From: Microbacterium sp. SORGH_AS_0888
GTDB taxonomy: Bacteria; Actinomycetota; Actinomycetes; Actinomycetales; Microbacteriaceae
Direction of reading: 5' to 3'
Assembly: GCF_030818905.1 (NCBI RefSeq)
Contig: NZ_JAUTAZ010000001.1
Span: 1,054,001 to 1,118,000 of the forward strand
DNA length: 64,000 nt
Shown: piece by piece, positions 59,161 through 64,000 of the stretch
How positions within the stretch are numbered: position 1 is the stretch's first letter
How the letters are laid out: each line of letters begins with the position of its first letter
The notes under the pieces: model-generated
What the model saw: the letters and a program-made list of their open reading frames with translations, nothing else
Database searches by the model: none
Told to the model about the DNA's origin: nothing
Made by a program: the position numbers and the translations under genes

Positions 59161-60352
59161 ATCGCACGCTTGGATCTCCGGAGTGGGCGTGGCAAGTCCT
59201 CATGGCAGCACCGTCACGAAACTGTGGCGGAGCGCGCTACGCGGTGACGTCACCATCAACGAGGTCAGTGCATTCGACGCATCGTCTTACCGTGCCTCGC
59301 TGGGGGGTGAGGTATCAGACTTTTCTCTCGAGGACGTGCCAGGGATGCTCCGTCCCCGTACCGACCGCTCCACCCAGCTGGCGCTCGTCGCTGCCCAGCG
59401 TGCCCTTGAGAGCGCGGCCGATGACTATCACCAAACGGACCCGTATCGCCGTTCCATCGTGACGGCAAACTCAGCCGGCGGGTATGCGTTCGGCGAGAAA
59501 GAGCTACGCCATCTCTACCAGAGGGGCCCTTCGTACGTAAGCACCGCCCAGTCTTACGCCTGGTTCTACGCGGTAAATACTGGGCAGCTTTCCATTCGAT
59601 ACGGCTTCAAGGGGAGGTGCTCGACGCTCGTCGCTGATTCGGCCGGCGGACTCGATGCGATCTGGGAGGGCGCGCGTCTGCTGCGTCAAGGCCAGGAAAT
59701 CGTCCTCGCGGGAGCAATCGAGAGCTTCTTCTCGCCATTGGCGTGGGTATCCATGGAAAGTACGGGTCGGGTAAGTGAGCGGCGCAATCCCTCAGAGTCG
59801 TATCTTCCCTTCGACGAACGCGCAGGAGGATTCGTTCCAGCTGAAGGTGGCGCCTATCTCCTCCTAAGTCCAAATCGACCTGATGAGAAGGTCGGCAAAG
59901 CGCTTCGCATCAGCGGTCACGGTAAGACGATGACGGTTGACGAGCTAGGTTCGCAGGCGCTTGCTAGAGCGATCCGACTCGCGCTGGAAAGTGCGGAGCT
60001 GACGCCGCAAGACATCGATATCGTCTTCGCCGACGGAGCCGGAGTGAAGTCCGAAGACGATCAGGAGGCAGCGGCGATCACTGAGGTCTTTGGAGAACAG
60101 GGCGTCCCCGTAACCGCGCCGAAGACTGGCTTCGGTCGCGCCGGCTCGGGAGTGGGCGCTCTCGATTCCGTACTCGCGGCGCTCACATTGCGGTCCAAGA
60201 CGATCCCTCCGACACCCGGGGTGTCCATCAAGAACGGAACAGGACTCGATCTCGTTACGGCTCGCAGGAAGCTACCATCTGCGCGTCATGCGCTTGTATT
60301 GGCGCGCGGAGTGCCGATATTCAATTCCGCGCTAGTCATCAGCGCGGAATAA
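59150..60352 (+). CDS. type II PKS chain-length factor (KS beta)
   Basis: A 400-residue KS homologue lacking the nucleophile: the active-site region reads LVADSAGGLDA with Ser164 where KS-alpha has Cys and where most chain-length factors have Gln (EQAGGLDA). The later catalytic His motifs are also lost (VFADGAGVKSEDDQEAAA, APKTGFGRAGSG). It sets the number of extensions and primes by decarboxylation in this family. The product length cannot be inferred by eye. It overlaps KS-alpha. Confidence 0.9.
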   Translation: MPSESHAWISGVGVASPHGSTVTKLWRSALRGDVTINEVSAFDASSYRASLGGEVSDFSLEDVPGMLRPRTDRSTQLALVAAQRALESAADDYHQTDPYRRSIVTANSAGGYAFGEKELRHLYQRGPSYVSTAQSYAWFYAVNTGQLSIRYGFKGRCSTLVADSAGGLDAIWEGARLLRQGQEIVLAGAIESFFSPLAWVSMESTGRVSERRNPSESYLPFDERAGGFVPAEGGAYLLLSPNRPDEKVGKALRISGHGKTMTVDELGSQALARAIRLALESAELTPQDIDIVFADGAGVKSEDDQEAAAITEVFGEQGVPVTAPKTGFGRAGSGVGALDSVLAALTLRSKTIPPTPGVSIKNGTGLDLVTARRKLPSARHALVLARGVPIFNSALVISAE

Positions 60353-60389
60353 CCCGACATAACCCACCACAAGCAGGGAGAAGGAAGCA

Positions 60390-60671
60390 ATGAGTACGAA
60401 CATCGACATCAAGGACGTCTGGACCGCGCTGGTCGAAGGTTCGGGCACAGACGACGCGGACGCCCTCCTCACCGCACTCGAGACAAGGTCCTTCGACGAA
60501 CTCGGGTACGACTCGCTGGCCGTCCTCGAGACGGGGCTGCGGCTGCGCCGCGACAGTGGTGCCGATGTCCCCGACACGCAGATCGCCAACGCCCAGACGG
60601 CCCAGGAGCTGATCAACCTGATCAACTCTCACCTCCCGGCGAAAACCGCCGAAGGGGCACAGCAGCAATGA
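60390..60671 (+). CDS. type II PKS acyl carrier protein
   Basis: A 93-residue ACP with the phosphopantetheine site FDELGYDSLAVLETGLRLRR (Ser42). AGGGAGAAGGAAGCA provides a strong ribosome site before the ATG, fitting the high ACP demand of the system. It lies 37 bp after the chain-length factor and overlaps the ketoreductase by 4 bp (ATGA). A phosphopantetheinyl transferase is not seen in the window. Confidence 0.95.
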   Translation: MSTNIDIKDVWTALVEGSGTDDADALLTALETRSFDELGYDSLAVLETGLRLRRDSGADVPDTQIANAQTAQELINLINSHLPAKTAEGAQQQ

Positions 60672-61468
60672 GCATTCCCAACACGAGAGCGAAGGAAGAG
60701 CCCGCAAGAACTGCGGTCGTCACCGGCGGGACGAGCGGGATAGGACTGTCGATCGTTGAGCGACTGGCCACCTTGGGATACCGAATCTACTTCTGCGCAC
60801 GATCGGCGGATGCTGTTCGTGACGTCCAGGAACGATTCCGAAAGGAGGGCGTCTCGATCGAAGGAACCACCGTCGACGTGTCCAACTCTTCAGAAGTGGA
60901 CTCCTGGATCACATCGATCTCTGAACGAGAAACCATCATCGACGCTGTCATCAACAACGCCGGAACCAACGGTGGAGGTGAGCTGGGCAACATTAGCGAT
61001 CAGGATTGGAACCGTATCCTGTCGACAAACCTCAACTCTGTCTTCTTTGTCACACGGGCCCTGTCCCGTGCGGATCTCATCCCCGACTTCGGGCGCATCG
61101 TCAACATCGCTTCCACTGCCGGCAAACAGGGGATCGCATATGCGACGCCATACTCGGCGTCAAAGCACGCGGTGATCGGCTTTACCAAGTCGCTCGCCAA
61201 AGAACTCGCTCCGCGTGGCGTCACCGTCAATGCGGTATGCCCCGGATATGTGGAAACCCCCATGGCTCAACGCGTTCGAGAGGGGTATGCCGAGCACTAC
61301 AAGAAGACCGAGGCGGAGATCCTCGACACATTCTCGGCCAAGATCCCGCTGGGACGTTACAGCACGCCCGAGGAGGTCGCTGGTCTCGTGCTCTACCTAC
61401 TGACTCGAGATGCGGCGTCGATCACTGGCCAAGCTCTGAACGTCTGCGGCGGCCTGGGCAACTACTGA
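60668..61468 (+). CDS. polyketide ketoreductase (SDR)
   Basis: A 266-residue short-chain dehydrogenase: NADP motif VTGGTSGIG (19-26), NNAGTNGGG, Ser149 in VNIASTAGKQG, and YSASKHAVIGF with Tyr162 and Lys166; it ends with GQALNVCGGLGNY like actIII-type polyketide ketoreductases. In reduced aromatic pathways this enzyme usually reduces the C-9 ketone of the nascent chain. Its presence indicates a reduced, actinorhodin- or angucycline-like first-ring pattern. Confidence 0.9.
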   Translation: MSIPNTRAKEEPARTAVVTGGTSGIGLSIVERLATLGYRIYFCARSADAVRDVQERFRKEGVSIEGTTVDVSNSSEVDSWITSISERETIIDAVINNAGTNGGGELGNISDQDWNRILSTNLNSVFFVTRALSRADLIPDFGRIVNIASTAGKQGIAYATPYSASKHAVIGFTKSLAKELAPRGVTVNAVCPGYVETPMAQRVREGYAEHYKKTEAEILDTFSAKIPLGRYSTPEEVAGLVLYLLTRDAASITGQALNVCGGLGNY

Positions 61469-61482
61469 ACGGACAAACTCGA

Positions 61483-62412
61483 ATGATCGAACGAGAAACC
61501 GCCCACGAGATTCGTGTCGAGGCCCGCGCTGAGCGTATCTACGACTTCCTCTCGGACGTAACTCGGTGGGCTGACATCTTTCCGCCGACCATATACGCCG
61601 AGCGAGTGGAATCGTCCGAGCGTCAGGAACTCATCCAGATCTGGGCGACGGCAAACGGCACCGTACGCACCTGGCGATCCCGCCGTACCTTCGAACCGGA
61701 GAAGCTGCGAATCACGTTTGCTCAGACGCAGTCCGCTGCGCCGGTGATCGAGATGTCGGGAACGTGGGAAATTCTCGCTGAGGGAGAAGGCACCTCAATT
61801 GTGAAACTCGGGCATGCCTTCACCGCGCACACGAAAGACGACGCCGACTTCATCGATGCAGCCGTAGACACGAACAGTCAAAAAGAGCTGGAATCTCTCC
61901 GAGAGTTCTTCGCGGTTCCGGAGGCTGAGTATCTACATGGACGTGTCGAGGAAGCGCTGCCGGTGTCAGCGTCGGCAGATGACGCGTTCGAGTTCCTTCT
62001 TCGAGCCGATCGATGGGCTGAGCGGATTCCGCATGTCGTCGATGCGACCCTGACGCGGTTCGACACCGGTGGGGAGCTACTCCGGCTCGTCACGCAGGCG
62101 AAGGATGGATCCACCCACGAGACCGCTTCGTATCGTGTGGTCTTGTCTGATTCGTCGATCGTGTACAAGCAGATAGAAACCCCTGGAGCGCTAGTCAGCC
62201 ATCGTGGAGAGTGGCACGTCTTCGCGGAAGACGGCCAGACGTTCGTGAAGAGCGTGCATGAGTACGCGGTAACCCGGGCGACTGTGACGAATCTCCTCGG
62301 CCCGGAGGCCTCACTCGCCAAGGCCATCGAAATCGCCGGCACGAACCTTATGCACAACAGCACGCAGACGATCAAACTGATCGGCTCTACAACCGCGAAG
62401 GTCGCTGAGTGA
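61483..62412 (+). CDS. di-domain aromatase/cyclase
   Basis: A 309-residue protein with two START/polyketide-cyclase-like halves. Half 1 (about 1-145): HEIRVEARAERIYDFLSDVTRWADIFPPTIYAERVE. Half 2 (about 155-300): EEALPVSASADDAFEFLLRADRWAERIPHVVDATLTRFD. Di-domain aromatase/cyclases dehydrate and aromatise the first ring of C-9-reduced polyketides, which fits the adjacent ketoreductase. The stop overlaps the next monooxygenase start (GTGA). The ribosome site is weak. Confidence 0.85.
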   Translation: MIERETAHEIRVEARAERIYDFLSDVTRWADIFPPTIYAERVESSERQELIQIWATANGTVRTWRSRRTFEPEKLRITFAQTQSAAPVIEMSGTWEILAEGEGTSIVKLGHAFTAHTKDDADFIDAAVDTNSQKELESLREFFAVPEAEYLHGRVEEALPVSASADDAFEFLLRADRWAERIPHVVDATLTRFDTGGELLRLVTQAKDGSTHETASYRVVLSDSSIVYKQIETPGALVSHRGEWHVFAEDGQTFVKSVHEYAVTRATVTNLLGPEASLAKAIEIAGTNLMHNSTQTIKLIGSTTAKVAE

Positions 62413-63788
62413 CGCAGACTCAAGCGCATGTCGACACTGAGGTGAGCGTGATCGGAGCGGGACCAGTCGGCTCCTTGCTCTCCGGGATACTCGCCCTCAA
62501 CGACATCGACGTGTGCATCTTCGACGAGAGTGTCGACGTCCTCGAAGGTCCGCGTGCTATGGCTGTGAACGCCCGCGCGGCGCAGATCTTCGATGTTCTC
62601 GATCTCAAGGATGGTCTCCTTACGGCGTCGCCGTCCGCTTTCGGCCACTACGGGCGCCAGAAGGTGGATCTCGGTTGCGTTGACACTCCGTGGCCCGGAA
62701 TGTGGCCGATTCTTCAACAGGCCCTTAACCAAGCGCTGATCGATTGGGCCCTCGAGGCGGGTGCACAACTCGTGCGCGGCACACGCTACCTGTCGTCGCG
62801 CATGCGCCCTGACGGCATGGTCCACGCTGCCTTCAGCGGCAGCCTCATCAAGTCAAGCAGCTCCCGCATCTTGGTCGGGTGCGACGGTGAAGACAGCGCG
62901 GTGCGCTTGTGGACGGGAATGGGGCAGACAGCGGTCGCCGGTGAGCGACGGTTCGTCACCGCGAATGTGCGTGCTGCAGACATGCCGACCTACAGGTTCG
63001 AGCCGTTTGCCGACGGGGCTGTGGTCAGCTCAGGACAGATCGAAGATCAGCTGCACCGGATCATGATGCATGTTCCCGCTGCGGCACCCGCTATAACTAC
63101 TGCGCGCGACGTGGAGATTGCATGGGCCCAGACGACGGGGGCACCGCTCCAAGGGAAGGTCCTCTCGTGGGGGTTACAAACGGACCGCAGAGTTGTGTCG
63201 GATTCGTTCCGTGACGGCGAGGTCGTCCTCGCCGGCGACGCGGCTCACAGTCAGCTTCCCGTGGGTGGGTGCTCGCTCAATTACGGGATAGAGGACGCCT
63301 TCAACCTCGCCTGGAGGATCAAGCACACCATCGACACAGGCACGTCGCGATTGCTCGATGACTATGCTGCCGAACGCAAATTCGCAGCGCGGCGACTCCA
63401 CGAACTGGTGAACACACAGGTGCAGGAGCTCTACGAGACTTATCTAATCGATCGTGGCTCGGCCGGTACGTCGTCGGCCACGGGAGTACAAGACCCAGCC
63501 GCGTTCCTCTCAGGTACTGACATCGACTATTCGTCGTGCGGGACGAATACCGAGAAACTGCTGTCGCCTGCCAGAGTCTCTCTTACTCACTCGCAGCTAC
63601 TCGGACTTAAGGACGCGCAAAGGTCACTCCAGTACAGCCGCATCGGCTCAATTGATGGATCCTTCCGGGCTTCTCCGTCACTGCAGAAGCTGCGCAACAT
63701 CGAGCAGCGTTCCGAACTCCATGGTCCGACTTCGGATCAGGACTTCCTTCTCGTGCGACCCGACGGGTACGTGCTGACCAATGCTTAG
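62409..63788 (+). CDS. second FAD-dependent monooxygenase of the PKS operon
   Basis: A 459-residue class A flavoprotein monooxygenase: VIGAGPVGSLLSGILALND, LVGCDGEDSAVRLW and VVLAGDAAHSQLPVGGCSLNYGIEDAFNLAWRI, with the C-terminal LLVRPDGYVLTNA common in polyketide hydroxylases. It has the same architecture as the first monooxygenase but is clearly divergent, so the two probably act at different positions or steps. GTG start coupled to the aromatase/cyclase gene. Confidence 0.85.
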   Translation: MTQTQAHVDTEVSVIGAGPVGSLLSGILALNDIDVCIFDESVDVLEGPRAMAVNARAAQIFDVLDLKDGLLTASPSAFGHYGRQKVDLGCVDTPWPGMWPILQQALNQALIDWALEAGAQLVRGTRYLSSRMRPDGMVHAAFSGSLIKSSSSRILVGCDGEDSAVRLWTGMGQTAVAGERRFVTANVRAADMPTYRFEPFADGAVVSSGQIEDQLHRIMMHVPAAAPAITTARDVEIAWAQTTGAPLQGKVLSWGLQTDRRVVSDSFRDGEVVLAGDAAHSQLPVGGCSLNYGIEDAFNLAWRIKHTIDTGTSRLLDDYAAERKFAARRLHELVNTQVQELYETYLIDRGSAGTSSATGVQDPAAFLSGTDIDYSSCGTNTEKLLSPARVSLTHSQLLGLKDAQRSLQYSRIGSIDGSFRASPSLQKLRNIEQRSELHGPTSDQDFLLVRPDGYVLTNA

Positions 63789-63815
63789 ACACAGTCTAAA
63801 AAAAGGGAGGTGAAT

Positions 63816-64000
63816 ATGACGACGCACATCGCCATCGCCCCAGGCCATGCATCATCGATGAATGATGTAATGCGGCGACTTGAGCACTATATCAGTATCC
63901 CTAATCAGCGAAATTCCATCACGGCCCTCTCGCGCGATGCTGGCTTTGACCTGAAACGCGCTCTGGCCGCATACGGAAAGGCAGAGCCTCTAGCGAATCG
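63816..64000 (+). CDS. start of a probable acyltransferase-like gene (cut by window edge)
   Basis: GGGAGG precedes an ATG at 63816; 61 codons follow to the window end (MTTHIAIAPGHASSMNDVM... DAGFDLKRALAAYGKAEPL). The spacing of IAIAPGHASS and a later GFDL segment recalls the N-terminus of malonyl-CoA:ACP acyltransferases, but the nucleophile region is outside the window, so this is tentative. Base composition is as low in GC as the rest of the operon. Confidence 0.4.
   Translation, partial: MTTHIAIAPGHASSMNDVMRRLEHYISIPNQRNSITALSRDAGFDLKRALAAYGKAEPLAN

Noticed and set aside
1..64000. CRISPR arrays, tRNA/rRNA genes, insertion sequences, phage genes
   Set aside because: No regularly spaced direct repeats, cloverleaf-like sequence with conserved arms, transposase or integrase motifs were found in reading both strands.

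Overview
The window reads as chromosomal DNA of a high-GC actinobacterium, most likely a Microbacteriaceae such as Microbacterium. The grounds are strong G/C bias at third codon positions, the FHA/GarA-MerR-MerR-ParA block, and many TANNNT motifs 6-8 nt in front of start codons. I see no rRNA, tRNA, CRISPR array, transposase or integrase. The species is an inference.

Layout. 1-3.5 kb: truncated pyruvate carboxylase, ParA, and a FHA-MerR-MerR growth/division block. 3.6-6.5 kb: a Met/Cys-rich copper-storage-like protein divergent from CopC, then dihydrolipoamide dehydrogenase, closed by a perfect bidirectional hairpin. 6.6-13 kb: housekeeping and envelope genes (CYTH, GATase, BrkB, prepilin peptidase, GT2, L,D-transpeptidase, FUSC). 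13-18.7 kb: amine oxidase, siderophore-interacting flavoprotein, and a very large cell-wall-anchored HtaA haem protein with a near-consensus DtxR/IdeR box. 18.7-28 kb: TetR/esterase pair with twin palindromic operators, histidine phosphatase, DUF1349, GT39, shikimate dehydrogenase, cold-shock protein, DHFR-like protein, acyl-CoA ligase. 28-35 kb: a siderophore ABC importer whose ATPase gene overlaps an NtaA-type flavin monooxygenase, plus a duplicated (two-unit) AraC regulator.

35.6-43 kb: a catabolic island with a CodA-like deaminase, a NitT/TauT-type ABC importer and two tandem MetV-MetF-like fusion proteins, bounded by a convergent XRE-cupin regulator. 43-48 kb: ketopantoate-reductase-like gene and a GntR-controlled amidase/APC permease/formamidase operon. 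48-51.7 kb: ABC ATPase with GntR, divergent from leuA, which is preceded by an unlisted 15-residue leucine-rich leader peptide typical of attenuation. 51.6-54.3 kb: amidohydrolase/TetR pair with a palindromic operator, and a GNAT enzyme. 54.4-55.2 kb: degraded remnants.

56.06 kb to the end: a contiguous type II (aromatic) polyketide synthase operon of clearly lower GC: FAD monooxygenase, TcmI-type cyclase, KS-alpha, chain-length factor, ACP, ketoreductase, di-domain aromatase/cyclase, second FAD monooxygenase, and the start of a probable acyltransferase. It lies directly beside the gene remnants and next to a divergent TetR gene, and looks horizontally acquired. It carries the minimal PKS plus tailoring enzymes for a reduced, cyclised, oxidised aromatic polyketide. 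This and the tandem MetV-MetF locus are the two most interesting systems here.
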